In this document: positions 27,830 to 36,993 of the stretch, one piece after another
How the letters are laid out: each line of letters opens with the position of its first letter
How positions within the stretch are numbered: position 1 is the stretch's first letter
Position numbers and translations under genes: made by a program
Notes under the pieces: generated by a model
Told to the model about the DNA's origin: nothing
The model's database searches: none
Seen by the model: the letters and a program-made list of their open reading frames with translations, nothing else
Source of the DNA: Chitinophaga agrisoli
GTDB taxonomy: Bacteria > Bacteroidota > Bacteroidia > Chitinophagales > Chitinophagaceae
NCBI RefSeq assembly: GCF_008386695.1
Contig: NZ_VUOC01000004.1
Location: forward strand, 2,296,327-2,360,326
Direction: 5' to 3'
Length of the DNA stretch: 64,000 nucleotides

Positions 27830-28850
27830 ATTTATCGCCTCCGGCAGTGATCAACAATTGCTTAAATCCGGGGGTAAAACGTTCTGCAATCCTGCCCTGA
27901 TCGTCTTTGTAGATGAAGCAGGCTTCCAGCCCCAGTTCCGGATGGCTGCTGATAAATGCCAGGGCCGGCTCCACGCCCATTAAGATCAGGGCATTGTCAA
28001 AACCGTCTGCTGTAATACAATCCTTGGCGATGACGGTTACGCTGATGATATTATTATGCAGGGCTTGTCCGTTATGGGGATCAATCGTATGGGCAAACCG
28101 GGTGCCTCCCTGGTCAAAAAAGCGGCGATAATTGCCGCTGGTGGCAATGGCTTTGTCCTGCAGGTGTAACAATGTTTGCTCCGGTTGGCTGCTACTGTCG
28201 GCAGCAGGGCGCTCCACCCCTACCATCCAGGTACGGTGCTGGGCATTCATGCCCCTGGCCCGTAGTTCGCCGCCTACATCTACCAGGTAATTCACAATGC
28301 CGTGCTGCTCCAGGAAGCGGGATAACACATCCACCGTATACCCCTGGGCAATACCATTACAGTCTATTTCCACCCCCGGCTTTTTCTTTGACAGTATGGG
28401 GCCCTTTACGGTCAGGTAATGGTAGCCTACACGCTGCAGGAGCTGCTGTAAGGTATCCGGAGTGGGCGCACCCCGGTGGGCAGGGCGTTGTACGCCAAAC
28501 CCCCAGGCATCTACCAGGGGTTTTACGGTAATGTCGAAAGCGCCCGCGGTGGTTTTACTTACCTGTAGCGCTTTGGTGATGACAGCCTGCAGATGGTCAT
28601 CCATACGTACCTGGCTGCCGCTGTTGAACTGATTAATGAGTGATCCAGGTTGATAAACTGATAAGGATTGATCAATGGCCGCAAAAACGGAGTCTATGCC
28701 TTTTTGCAGGGAACGGGTATCCCCGCTGATATATTTTACGATATAATAGGTGCCCTGGGCTTTGCCTTCACATACCTGTAGTTGCTGTGCGCGGGCGCCG
28801 GTAATGCTGGCCAGGATAAGCATAAAAATAATGGGCAGATAACGGGTCAT
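27828..28850 (-). CDS. apbE: FAD:protein FMN transferase
   Basis: A 340-residue exported flavin transferase that attaches FMN covalently to Thr/Ser of target proteins such as RnfG or NqrC. The signal peptide is near residues 1-21 (ASITGARAQQ). Family motifs are present: SVYQPGSLINQFN, VDAWGFG, EIDCNGIAQGYTVD, YLVDVGGELRARG, ATSGNYRRFF, HTIDPHNG and CITADGFDNALILMG, the last with metal-binding Asp. Length is normal. It is a single gene convergent with the beta-barrel gene. No Rnf or Nqr gene is in the window, so its substrate is elsewhere. Confidence 0.94.
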   Translation of the reverse strand: MTRYLPIIFMLILASITGARAQQLQVCEGKAQGTYYIVKYISGDTRSLQKGIDSVFAAIDQSLSVYQPGSLINQFNSGSQVRMDDHLQAVITKALQVSKTTAGAFDITVKPLVDAWGFGVQRPAHRGAPTPDTLQQLLQRVGYHYLTVKGPILSKKKPGVEIDCNGIAQGYTVDVLSRFLEQHGIVNYLVDVGGELRARGMNAQHRTWMVGVERPAADSSSQPEQTLLHLQDKAIATSGNYRRFFDQGGTRFAHTIDPHNGQALHNNIISVTVIAKDCITADGFDNALILMGVEPALAFISSHPELGLEACFIYKDDQGRIAERFTPGFKQLLITAGGDK

Positions 28851-29100
28851 ATGCAGTAAGATAATGCAACCCGCCGGTACGATGAAGCTTTTTTATGACA
28901 GGTTTGTGGCAGGCCCTTTCCGTGTCATTTCCGGCGACAGCAAATTGCGTTTGCCGGGAACATTCCGCCCGTCAATAGACCGTATTGTGCCGGACAATGC
29001 GGAGAGCGTTGCTGACATCATCGGTATCGCCCATCGATGGGACATGCCTGACTAGCCAATATGACGATTACAATTGCAAAGGGTATCCACGTCCGCCGTC

Positions 29101-30279
29101 TCAATGGAATGCGTCTAAACCGGTAATATCCATGCCCGTGATAAGCAGGTGGATCTCATGGGTGCCTTCATAGGTGATCACGCTTTCCAGGTTCATCATA
29201 TGCCGCATAATGGGGTACTCGCCGGTGATGCCCATACCGCCTAAGATCTGACGCGCATCGCGGGCTATCTGGGTGGCAATATCGCAGGCATTGCGTTTAG
29301 CCATAGATACCTGGGCGGGGGTGGCCTTTCCTTCGTTCTTGAGCACGCCCAGCCGCCAGTTGAGCAACTGCGCCTTGGTGATCTCTGTGATCATCTCCGC
29401 CAGCTTCTTCTGGGTTAACTGGAACCCGGCAATGGGCCGGTCAAACTGGATACGCTCTTTGGCATAACGCAGCGCCGTATCATAACAGTCCATGGCGGCG
29501 CCTACTACGCCCCAGGCAATACCATACCGGGCAGAGGACAGACAGCTTAAAGGCCCCTTCAGCCCCTTTACGCCAGGCAATATATGTGATTTGGGTACGC
29601 GTACATTGTCAAACACCAGCTCGCCGGTGGCGCTGGCCCGCAGGCTCCATTTGCCCTTGGTTTCCGGGGTGGAGAACCCTTCCATGCCCCGTTCCACGAC
29701 CAGGCCATGGATCTCTCCCTGCTCATTCTTAGCCCATACTACGGCAATATCCGCAAAAGGCGCATTGGAGATCCACATTTTAGCGCCGTTCAGGATCACA
29801 TGATCACCGTCTTCCTTATAATGGGTAAGCATACCGGCGGGGTTAGAGCCATGGTCCGGCTCCGTGAGCCCAAAGCAGCCCATCATTTCGCCGCTGGCCA
29901 GTTTAGGCAGGTATTTGCGCTTCTGCTCTTCGCTGCCAAAGGTATAAATGGGGTACATCACCAGGGAGCCCTGTACGGAGGCGGTAGAACGTACGCCGCT
30001 GTCGCCCCGTTCCAGCTCCTGCATCATCAGGCCGTAGGCAATATGATCCAGTCCGCCGCCACCATACTCCACTGGTATGGTAGGGCCAAAGCAACCCAGC
30101 TGTCCCAGGCCCTGGATAATATGGGACGGGAACGCGGCCTGCTGGCAATAATCCTCAATAACGGGTGAAACATCCTTCTTTACCCACTGGCGTACCGCAT
30201 CGCGGACCAGCCGGTGCTCTTCAGTTAACAATTCATCTATGGCAAAATAATCCGGTGACTGGAAAACATCTTTCCCCAT
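29101..30279 (-). CDS. gcdH: Acyl-CoA dehydrogenase, glutaryl-CoA dehydrogenase type
   Basis: A 392-residue flavin-dependent dehydrogenase. It oxidises and decarboxylates glutaryl-CoA to crotonyl-CoA in lysine/tryptophan breakdown. RSTASVQGSLVMYPIY matches the glutaryl-CoA dehydrogenase substrate pocket, including its Arg, and distinguishes it from straight-chain enzymes. The catalytic Glu is in TYEGTHEIH. GCFGLTEPDHGSNP and KMWISNAPFADIAVVWA are the FAD-binding parts. The ATG at 30279 is chosen; an upstream TTG (30300) adds only seven non-conserved residues. Divergent from the YciI-like gene. The name rests on motif recognition, and a general acyl-CoA dehydrogenase is possible but less likely. 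Confidence 0.88.
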   Translation of the reverse strand: MGKDVFQSPDYFAIDELLTEEHRLVRDAVRQWVKKDVSPVIEDYCQQAAFPSHIIQGLGQLGCFGPTIPVEYGGGGLDHIAYGLMMQELERGDSGVRSTASVQGSLVMYPIYTFGSEEQKRKYLPKLASGEMMGCFGLTEPDHGSNPAGMLTHYKEDGDHVILNGAKMWISNAPFADIAVVWAKNEQGEIHGLVVERGMEGFSTPETKGKWSLRASATGELVFDNVRVPKSHILPGVKGLKGPLSCLSSARYGIAWGVVGAAMDCYDTALRYAKERIQFDRPIAGFQLTQKKLAEMITEITKAQLLNWRLGVLKNEGKATPAQVSMAKRNACDIATQIARDARQILGGMGITGEYPIMRHMMNLESVITYEGTHEIHLLITGMDITGLDAFH

Positions 30280-30349
30280 GTTGACCACTTTTATCAGCAA
30301 TATAACGATTTACAATTTTAGATGTACCTTAGGCGCAAAATAAGGGAGC

Positions 30350-30796
30350 ATGTTGAGTAAAGTATTCCCGGCGTTGTTGCTGGTGGGATTCCTTGTTATG
30401 CTGATCGTTTCTTTTAAACCTACCGTCCACCGTTCTTACACTGAAAAAAAGACTACCGCTATCACGCCCAACGTGACAGACACCGTTAAAGTGGAGATGA
30501 AAAAATACTGGATGGTGTTCCTTAAAAGAGGTCCTCAACGTAACCAGCGCGAGGCGGATGCCGCGAAGATCCAGGAAAAGCACCTGGCAAATATTGAACG
30601 GCTGGCTGCCTCCGGTAAATTGCTGGTAGCGGGGCCTTTTGGCGATGATGGCGATCTGCGGGGCATCTTCATCCTGGATTGCGCCGATAGCCTGGAAGCA
30701 GCAAATCTTGTAAAAACTGATACTGCGGTGATCACCGGCCGGCTGACTTTTGAGATCAAATCATGGTGGACCGCAAAGAATGCGGTGTTTAAATAA
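30350..30796 (+). CDS. YciI-like protein with N-terminal membrane anchor
   Basis: A 148-residue protein. A hydrophobic N-terminal segment (VFPALLLVGFLVMLIVSF, about 5-22) acts as anchor or signal. From about residue 50 a YciI-like dimeric ferredoxin fold follows: YWMVFLKRGPQRNQ, IQEKHLANIERLAASGKLLVAGPFGDD is the typical HxxxIxxLxxxGxLxxAGPF pattern, and a C-terminal strand ends in the Trp-rich FEIKSWWTAKN. YciI proteins have a His-Asp pair; the His is in EKHLANI. The catalytic role is uncertain. Confidence 0.85.
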   Translation: MLSKVFPALLLVGFLVMLIVSFKPTVHRSYTEKKTTAITPNVTDTVKVEMKKYWMVFLKRGPQRNQREADAAKIQEKHLANIERLAASGKLLVAGPFGDDGDLRGIFILDCADSLEAANLVKTDTAVITGRLTFEIKSWWTAKNAVFK

Positions 30797-30857
30797 TCAT
30801 TTACGGCAAATGCCGCGATGTTTGGTAGCCCTTCCTTCCGTTTTTCTTTCCCTCATT

Positions 30858-30912
30858 TGAACGCTTTTACCCCGGGGTTGAACGCTTTTACCCTAGGTAG
30901 TGAACGCTTTTA
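30858..30912 (+). repeat. Three phased copies of TGAACGCTTTTA
   Basis: The identical 12-base word occurs at 30858-30869, 30879-30890 and 30901-30912, spaced 21 and 22 bases apart, about two helical turns. The spacers differ. The phasing resembles repeated protein-binding sites more than random tandem duplication, but no gene starts nearby. Confidence 0.75.
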
Positions 30913-30919
30913 ATACGAG

Positions 30920-30952
30920 TTGCATATGGGTTGCACACGGGATGCACATGTC
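30920..30952 (+). repeat. Three tandem 11-base units
   Basis: TTGCATATGGG, TTGCACACGGG and ATGCACATGTC follow without gaps at an 11-base period. The first two units differ at two positions and the third is more degenerate. Confidence 0.6.
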
Positions 30953-31001
30953 CTGGTAATAGCTGGTAGACGGCTTATAGTGTCTTATTGAAATATTACA
31001 A

Positions 31002-31092
31002 GGGTAGTCCAGGCCGGGTATAGTTCATGCTGGGTATAGTTCATGCCTGGGTAGTTTATGCCGGGGGAGTCCATGCCGGGGGAGTCCATGCC
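31002..31092 (+). repeat. About six imperfect 14-17-base units
   Basis: Units of the form GGG(T/G)A(TA)GTtCATGCC repeat from 31002 to 31092: one GGGTAGTCC-type, two GGGTATAGTTCATGC-type, one GGGTAGTTTATGCC and two nearly identical GGGGAGTCCATGCC copies. This is a small minisatellite. Confidence 0.75.
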
Positions 31093-31190
31093 AGCAGATG
31101 TTAAAAGCGGCTGCGCCTGCCGCTGGTTGTTCGTTTGGAGATTGGCTGTGGGAGCCGCGCCAGCCAAGGCCGCTTTTAATCATCTGCCGG
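31091..31190. repeat. Long inverted repeat (about 21-base arms, 57-base loop)
   Basis: The left arm at 31091-31111 (CCAGCAGATGTTAAAAGCGG plus C) is complementary to 31169-31190 with one extra base and one mismatch. The loop itself contains further short complementary G/C segments. It would form a stable cruciform or RNA hairpin and lies directly after the minisatellite. It has no T-run, so it is not an ordinary terminator. Confidence 0.75.
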
Positions 31191-31519
31191 CAAGGCAGGA
31201 TGGCTGTTGGATGAGTGGGGGATACCGTGGTCATGGTGTATCTATGTGAGGCGGGGATAGGATGGCGGTACCATTGCCCACTACTGTCTACTACTGTCTG
31301 CCAATATCGACCAGGATCTACCATTGTACGGCTATTTCCAGCATGGGCTTCCCCGTTATGCAATTACCTAAACTTCCCATAATACTTTCTTCTCTCCTAC
31401 AAGATCAGTTTGCAGGTATTTGCAGGCTTTTTCCTATGAAGTGCCAGTTTTTGCTTGTTCGTTTGCGTTTTTCTGCCGATATTAACAGTAACAACCAATG
31501 TCTATTTCGCTTTTTTATC

Positions 31520-32266
31520 ATGCTTAAAAAAGAGAGACAAACCTATATTTTGCATCAGGTGAACCTGCATAACCGGGTTTTATCTGCCGATCTGAGCCAG
31601 GAGATCAAAGTATCCGAGGATACGATCAGGCGCGATCTGGCGGAACTGGCAGATCAGGGACGGCTCATTAAGGTACATGGCGGCGCATTGTCGCAGGGGT
31701 ACCATCTTTCTCTGAACGCTCAGCAGGTATATGCCCTCCAGGAAAAGCAGATCATTGCGCAGAAAGCCGCATCGCTTATACAGGACGGCATGTTTGTGCT
31801 TACTACCGGCGGCACTACCATCATTGAACTGGCCAGGGCTTTACCAGCTAACCTGAAAGCTACATTCTTTACCGTTAGTCTGACGGCCGCCATCGAATAT
31901 ATGCATCACCCGAATATCGAAATCATCCTTATCGGAGATAAATTGTCAAAAAATGCGCAGATCACCGTAGGCGGGGAAGCGCAAGCCAAAATCAAACAGG
32001 TAAAAGCAGACCTCTGCTTCCTGGGTACCAATGCCATAGATACCACGCATGGCCTTACAGAGAATGATTGGGAAGTAATGCAGATCAAAAAAGCAATGAT
32101 CTCCACTGCACAACATGTAGTGGCGTTGACCATTGCGGAAAAAGTGAACACTTCACAGCGTATCCGGGTGTGCGACATCCAGGAGATCAATACGCTGATA
32201 ACAGAACTATCCCCTGAAGACCAGCTATTGTCGGCTTATAAGAAGGCGGGACTGAATGTGATGTAA
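31520..32266 (+). CDS. DeoR/GlpR-family transcriptional regulator
   Basis: A 248-residue repressor of sugar metabolism genes. The N-terminal winged helix carries the DeoR signature (KVSEDTIRRDLAELADQGRLIKVHGGA, about 30-57, shown here as family pattern). The C-terminal DeoRC sugar-phosphate sensor includes LTTGGTTIIELARALP, IILIGDKLSKNAQITVGGEA and CFLGTNAIDTTHGLTENDWE. The ATG at 31520 starts directly before the HTH; the longer open frame begins with non-conserved sequence and is ignored. The next gene, 126 bases downstream and in the same direction, is a SusC transporter, so regulation of that pair by a phosphorylated sugar is a reasonable guess. Confidence 0.92.
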   Translation: MLKKERQTYILHQVNLHNRVLSADLSQEIKVSEDTIRRDLAELADQGRLIKVHGGALSQGYHLSLNAQQVYALQEKQIIAQKAASLIQDGMFVLTTGGTTIIELARALPANLKATFFTVSLTAAIEYMHHPNIEIILIGDKLSKNAQITVGGEAQAKIKQVKADLCFLGTNAIDTTHGLTENDWEVMQIKKAMISTAQHVVALTIAEKVNTSQRIRVCDIQEINTLITELSPEDQLLSAYKKAGLNVM

Positions 32267-32392
32267 GATAGAACGTGATCAAAACTGATGCAGTGATACA
32301 AGTGTATTTGTATTGTATTACGCGTATTCAGGCATTTTTCACCTGTAATCCTATATATCTGTGTGCTGTTCTTTCACATTAAAAACTCGTTT

Positions 32393-35300
32393 ATGAACCA
32401 CTTGTTATTCCGCTCATGCAGGAAATGGCGGCTGCTGCTTGTATGCCTGTTAACAGGGCTGGGGGCCGCCGGCCAGGTACGCATTGCCGGTAAGGTGACC
32501 AGCGCTAACGGCGAAGGCATCCCCGGCATTACCGTACAGGTACGCAACACTACCTATGGCGCCGTTACCGGCGCAGAGGGCAATTACAGCTTTAATGCCG
32601 GCCTGAAGCCCGGCGCCTATACCATCCGGTTTTCCGGCGTTGGTTTTGCCAGCCGGGAACAATCCCTCCAGATAGGCAGCGCCGGCGATTATACCGTTAT
32701 TACCCAGCTATCGGAAGATGCGCTGGGCCTGGATGAAGTAGTGGTGACCGGCACCACGGAAGGTACTACACGGCGGCAGCTGGGTAACTATATCAGCACC
32801 GTAAAAGCCGATCAGCTGACCAAAGGCGCTACGGGTAATGCGCTGGCCGCCCTGCAGGGTAAAACTGCCGGCGCGCAGATCTCGCAGAACTCCGGCGATC
32901 CAGCCGGCGGCATTTCCGTACGGTTAAGGGGGATCAGTACTATCTCCGGCTCTTCAGACCCGCTGTATATTGTAGATGGGATCATTGTAAACAATGCCAC
33001 CAACCGGGTAACCAATACCGCCAATACCTATGATGGCACTACTTTTATAGGTTCCATTGGTCAGAACAGGATGGTGGATATTAACCCCGCAGATATAGAG
33101 CGTATAGAAGTACTGAATGGCGCCGCGGCAGCGGCCATCTACGGTTCCCGTGCGAATGCGGGCGTAGTGCAGATCTTTACCAAAAGAGGCAGCTCCGGCG
33201 CACCTGTGGTAAGTTTTTCTACCAATTTTATGGTGAGCCAGCTGCGTAAAAAAGTAGAGGTGAACCGCGCTCCCGTTAAGTTTGGCGGCTCGCCGGATGT
33301 GTTCACACAGGATATCCTCACCCCGGATACCACCCGGACTACGCCGGTACAACGCTACGATTACCAGGATTATATTTTCCATACAGGTATAGGCACGGAT
33401 AACAACGTATCTGTAAGCGGTGGAAGGGATAAGACAAAGTACTATGCTTCTGCTTCCTATTTCTATAACCAGGGCATCATTCAGCACACGGATTTCCAGC
33501 GGTATAGCTTCCGCGTGAACCTGGACCAGCAGATGACGGACTGGCTAAGTTTTAGCGCAGGCGTGAACTATGTGAACAGCGCTGCAGATGAAAAACCAGA
33601 TGGCAACTCCTTCTTCTCCCCCATGAACTCTGTGACCATCATCGGTAATATGCACGATATCTTTACCCGCAGCGCCAATGGTAACCTGAAGGCCGTGGGT
33701 GAGCGGGGCCGCGTAAACCCGGTATCTGTTATAGAGGACTTTAAGCAACGGCAGCAAACCAGCCGTGTGCTGGCCAATGCAGGGCTGAAGATCTATCCGG
33801 TAAAGAACCTTACCATTAACTATACGCTGGGTATTGATAATTACAGTCAGGCAGGTACTACGTTTATGCCGCCTTATGCCTATAATGTAAACCCCGCTTT
33901 CTTTGGCGGCGGCCTTACGCTGGACGCCACACAGAATGGTTATGCCAGTGCGGCTACAGATAATTTCTTCCAGATCAACCATGACCTGAGCGCCAACTAC
34001 AAATGGGACCTGCATGGCAACTTTGGCGCTACAACGCAGGTAGGCTATTCCCTGCAATATGAAAAGAATACTTACCTGCTGGCACAGGGCCGTGGCCTGG
34101 CGCCTTTTGTAGAAACGGTGAACAGCGCCGCCACTCCCCTACCCTCTGCGGATAGCCGCAGCGAGATCTCCATTTCCGGGGTATATCTGCAGCAGACCTT
34201 CCAGTACAAGAACCAGCTGTTCCTGACCGGTGCGTTGCGTATGGATGGATCATCTGTATTTGGGGAAGATGAGCGCAACCAGGTATATGTGAAAGGCAGC
34301 GGCAGTTATATCTTATCAGAAGCAGATTTCTGGAAGAATGCGAGCATCGGCAGCTGGTGGAACCTCCTCAAATTAAGGGGGGCCTACGGACAATCCGGTA
34401 ACCTGACCGGTATTGGCGCCTATGACCGTTTTAATTCCTATACGCCTAATGCCTTTAACAGCAAGATCTCCTATGCGGGCAGCCCTACGCTGGCCAACCT
34501 GGATATTGCGCCGGAACGGCAGCAGGAAACAGAATTTGGTACGGATATGGCCTTCCTTAATAACCGTATAGGCCTGCAGTTCAACTACTATATAAAAAAG
34601 GTGGATGACCTGCTGTTGGACCGTGTGGTAGCGCCTACTACCGGTTACTCCAGCTATCGCAACAACATCGGCTCCCTGCAGAATAAGGGTATTGAAGTGG
34701 TGTTGAACCTGGTGCCGGTACAAAGCAAAAGTTTCCGCTGGGATGTAACAGGCATCTTTAACCGGAACCGCAATAAAGCGCTGAAGATCGGGCAATCCCT
34801 GATCCTGTACAGCACCAATGGCGGCGCGCCGGTGGCCATCCTGGAAGGACAGCCAATAGGCGTATTCTATGGTACCTTCTTCGCCCGGGATGCCAATGGC
34901 AATGAAGTAAAGAACCCCACCGGCATACCGCAGATAGAAAAAGGCGTACAGAACGGACCTTTGGCATATACGCCTCAGCGTGACGCCGCTGGTTTGCCTA
35001 CCGGCACTACCCTGCGAAAAGTGCTGGGCGATCCTAACCCGGATTATACCGCTTCTTTAGTGAATGAATTTACATATAAGAAACTGAACCTGCGCGTACA
35101 GTTAGACGCCGTACAGGGCAATGATGTATGGAATGCCGACTGGCGTACCCGTCAGGGTGTGGGTAATGGCAAGGTAGCAGAACAGGAAGACCTGGGACAG
35201 CTGCCCCGTGGTTATATAGCAGGCGTTTATGCTACGGAAGAATGGCGTATTGATGACGGATCATTCGTGAAGCTGAGGGAAGTGTACTTAGGTTATAACA

Positions 35301-35491
35301 TAGGCCGCATCAAAGGATTCCGCGATCTCACCATCAGCGTGAGCGGGCGTAATCTTATTTCATGGGACAACTACAAAGGCTATGACCCGGAAGTGAATGC
35401 AGCAGGCCAAAGCACTATTCTGCGTGGTATTGACTTTGGCGCCGTGCCGGTGCCCAGGACCTACAGCGTAGGCCTGTCTGCAAAATTCTAA
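32393..35491 (+). CDS. SusC-like TonB-dependent transporter (no STN domain)
   Basis: A 1032-residue outer-membrane importer. Signal peptide near residues 1-24 (LLLVCLLTGLGAAGQ), carboxypeptidase-like regulatory domain about 26-110 (GKVTSANGEGIPGITVQV), plug from DEVVVTGTTEG through YIVDGIIVNN and AAAAIYGSRANAGVVQIFTK, then the barrel, ending in TYSVGLSAKF. It lacks the STN domain of the transporter at 10551, so it is not controlled through a FecR protein. The ATG at 32393 is preferred to an in-frame GTG at 32363. Paired with the SusD gene 17 bases downstream. Substrate unknown. Confidence 0.95.
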   Translation: MNHLLFRSCRKWRLLLVCLLTGLGAAGQVRIAGKVTSANGEGIPGITVQVRNTTYGAVTGAEGNYSFNAGLKPGAYTIRFSGVGFASREQSLQIGSAGDYTVITQLSEDALGLDEVVVTGTTEGTTRRQLGNYISTVKADQLTKGATGNALAALQGKTAGAQISQNSGDPAGGISVRLRGISTISGSSDPLYIVDGIIVNNATNRVTNTANTYDGTTFIGSIGQNRMVDINPADIERIEVLNGAAAAAIYGSRANAGVVQIFTKRGSSGAPVVSFSTNFMVSQLRKKVEVNRAPVKFGGSPDVFTQDILTPDTTRTTPVQRYDYQDYIFHTGIGTDNNVSVSGGRDKTKYYASASYFYNQGIIQHTDFQRYSFRVNLDQQMTDWLSFSAGVNYVNSAADEKPDGNSFFSPMNSVTIIGNMHDIFTRSANGNLKAVGERGRVNPVSVIEDFKQRQQTSRVLANAGLKIYPVKNLTINYTLGIDNYSQAGTTFMPPYAYNVNPAFFGGGLTLDATQNGYASAATDNFFQINHDLSANYKWDLHGNFGATTQVGYSLQYEKNTYLLAQGRGLAPFVETVNSAATPLPSADSRSEISISGVYLQQTFQYKNQLFLTGALRMDGSSVFGEDERNQVYVKGSGSYILSEADFWKNASIGSWWNLLKLRGAYGQSGNLTGIGAYDRFNSYTPNAFNSKISYAGSPTLANLDIAPERQQETEFGTDMAFLNNRIGLQFNYYIKKVDDLLLDRVVAPTTGYSSYRNNIGSLQNKGIEVVLNLVPVQSKSFRWDVTGIFNRNRNKALKIGQSLILYSTNGGAPVAILEGQPIGVFYGTFFARDANGNEVKNPTGIPQIEKGVQNGPLAYTPQRDAAGLPTGTTLRKVLGDPNPDYTASLVNEFTYKKLNLRVQLDAVQGNDVWNADWRTRQGVGNGKVAEQEDLGQLPRGYIAGVYATEEWRIDDGSFVKLREVYLGYNIGRIKGFRDLTISVSGRNLISWDNYKGYDPEVNAAGQSTILRGIDFGAVPVPRTYSVGLSAKF

Positions 35492-35508
35492 CCTTTAAAA
35501 AGTATGTT

Positions 35509-36801
35509 ATGCAAAAGATAATAGCGGGTATCTGTATCATCAGTATGTTGGCGGGGGCCTGTAAAAAAGATTTCACCAACCCTTCCGCGGCCCCGGAAGA
35601 GGATGTGTTCACTTCTACGCAGGCCGTGACTGGCGTGGCGGTGGGTCTGCAAAGGATCTATTCCACCAACCGGGCAGGCGGCATTTACAACCTGGTAACG
35701 GCTAACGGTTTTACTACGGATGAGTTGCTGCTGCGCAATGCGGGCAACATCCCGGAAAACCAGCTGAATACCGGGGGCGGTAGCGTAGATGGTACCAATA
35801 CGGTGCTGGCCAATGTATGGTCCAATAGCAATAAGATCATCTTTGACGCCAACCGGGTGATCGAATATGCAAAAACGATGGATGATAAGGCGTATGCCAG
35901 TGGCCTGATAGGATATGTCACCATCTTCAAAGCCCTTGCCATGGGTAGCCTCTCTATGTTCTGGGAGCAGGTGCCGGATACTACCGGCTCGCTGAATACG
36001 AATGTTTCATTCATTAACCGGCAGGCCGGCTTTACGAAGATCGTGGGATGGATTGATGAAGCCCTGGCTGCTATCACGGCTACGCCGCCCAGCAGCGGTT
36101 TCCTGACCAATATTCCCAGCGGCATGGATATTAAGAACGCATTACTGGCGCTAAAAGCGCGGTATGCGTTGTTTGCCGGGAATTATGACCTGGCCCTGAC
36201 AACCGCCAACCTGGTGACGGCAAAAGCGGTGCTGTTCCGGTATGATCCTATATTTCCTAACCCGGTATGGGAAACTGCCACGGCCACCAATAACGTTTTC
36301 CAGGTAAAGGACTCTACCCTGGGACTGCCGGCCGGATTGCAGCCTAACCTGGCGGATAAACGCGTTCCTTTTTATGCAGTGGTGGCCACTGACGGCAACC
36401 CGCCACGTTATCGTCTCAGCGGGTTCTGGATCAATAATACCACGCCCATACCGGTATACCAGATGGGCGAGATATGGCTTATTAAGGCGGAATGTTATAC
36501 CCGTAAGGGCGACCTGCCCAGCGGCCTGACGGAGTTGAACCGGGTGGTGACCAAATCGCCTGCGGCAGATTCCCTGGGCGTAGGCGCCGGATTGCCGCCT
36601 ATTTTAGGCCCGCTTACACAGGCGGAACAGCTGACCATTATCTATCAGCAGCGTTGTATAGAATTATTTATGTCAGGGTTGAAGCTGGAAGATATGCGGC
36701 GATTTAACCGGCCGCTTACGGAAAGAAAGCGGAACTTTTTCCCGTATCCTTTTGCTGAGCGGGATAATAATCCGAATACGCCGGCGGATCCGGCGTTTTA
36801 G
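35509..36801 (+). CDS. SusD/RagB-like lipoprotein
   Basis: A 430-residue surface lipoprotein, partner of the SusC above. Lipobox LAGAC (Cys at residue 17) followed by KKDFTNPSA. SusD features: ANRVIEYAKTMDD helices, ALLALKARYALFAGNYDLAL, YQMGEIWLIKAECYTRKGD and the C-terminal LFMSGLKLEDMRRFNRP, matching the LxxEGxRxxDLRRW region. Somewhat short for SusD. The pair is not followed by sugar hydrolases: the next gene, pyrF, is convergent. Its stop codon runs into a large nested palindrome. Confidence 0.93.
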   Translation: MQKIIAGICIISMLAGACKKDFTNPSAAPEEDVFTSTQAVTGVAVGLQRIYSTNRAGGIYNLVTANGFTTDELLLRNAGNIPENQLNTGGGSVDGTNTVLANVWSNSNKIIFDANRVIEYAKTMDDKAYASGLIGYVTIFKALAMGSLSMFWEQVPDTTGSLNTNVSFINRQAGFTKIVGWIDEALAAITATPPSSGFLTNIPSGMDIKNALLALKARYALFAGNYDLALTTANLVTAKAVLFRYDPIFPNPVWETATATNNVFQVKDSTLGLPAGLQPNLADKRVPFYAVVATDGNPPRYRLSGFWINNTTPIPVYQMGEIWLIKAECYTRKGDLPSGLTELNRVVTKSPAADSLGVGAGLPPILGPLTQAEQLTIIYQQRCIELFMSGLKLEDMRRFNRPLTERKRNFFPYPFAERDNNPNTPADPAF

Positions 36802-36805
36802 AAAC

Positions 36806-36993
36806 AGCTTTTAGCTTTTAGCGGTTGGGGATTGAAGCGGAGAGATATTAGTGCTTAGCCGTTAGTAATTGAAATGGAGATTGCTGTTTCAATTGCTAAC
36901 GGCTATTTATGTATTAAAATAAATTAGCCGTTAGTGATCGCCGGATATTATTCCACATCGATCGCTACGGCTAATTGCTAAAAGCTAACAGCT
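36806..36993. repeat. Nested inverted repeats between convergent genes
   Basis: Outer arms: AGCTTTTAGCTTTTAGC (36806-36822) against 36977-36993, 16 of 17 bases complementary. Inner arms: TAGCCGTTAGTAATTGAAA (36856-36874) against 36887-36905, 18 of 19. A third TTAGCCGTTAG copy lies at 36924-36934. The arms are built from repeats of TTAGC-type words. The outer right arm overlaps the pyrF stop codon. It may act as a two-way terminator. Confidence 0.8.

Larger units (their letters stand above)
30797..31519. other. 723-base repeat-rich intergenic region
   Basis: No convincing gene; the short open frames here have repetitive, low-complexity translations. It contains three different tandem repeats one after another (30858-30912, 30920-30952, 31002-31092) and then a 100-base inverted repeat (31091-31190), described separately. 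Bases 31191-31519 show nothing clear beyond the likely promoter region of the DeoR-type gene. Confidence 0.6.

Noticed and set aside
28864-29055. 63-codon frame between apbE and the acyl-CoA dehydrogenase
   Set aside because: No promoter, no domain pattern and no support beyond openness of the frame.
29101-30300. TTG start at 30300 for the acyl-CoA dehydrogenase
   Set aside because: Adds only seven non-conserved residues; the ATG at 30279 fits the family N-terminus better.
30858-31092. Tandem repeats as a CRISPR array
   Set aside because: Units are too short, spacers are not of constant length or unique 30-base type, and no cas genes are present.
31058-31249. Short open frames across the minisatellite
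   Set aside because: Translations are just repeats of the DNA unit (MPGES-like, PGMDS-like), with no promoter or conserved sequence.
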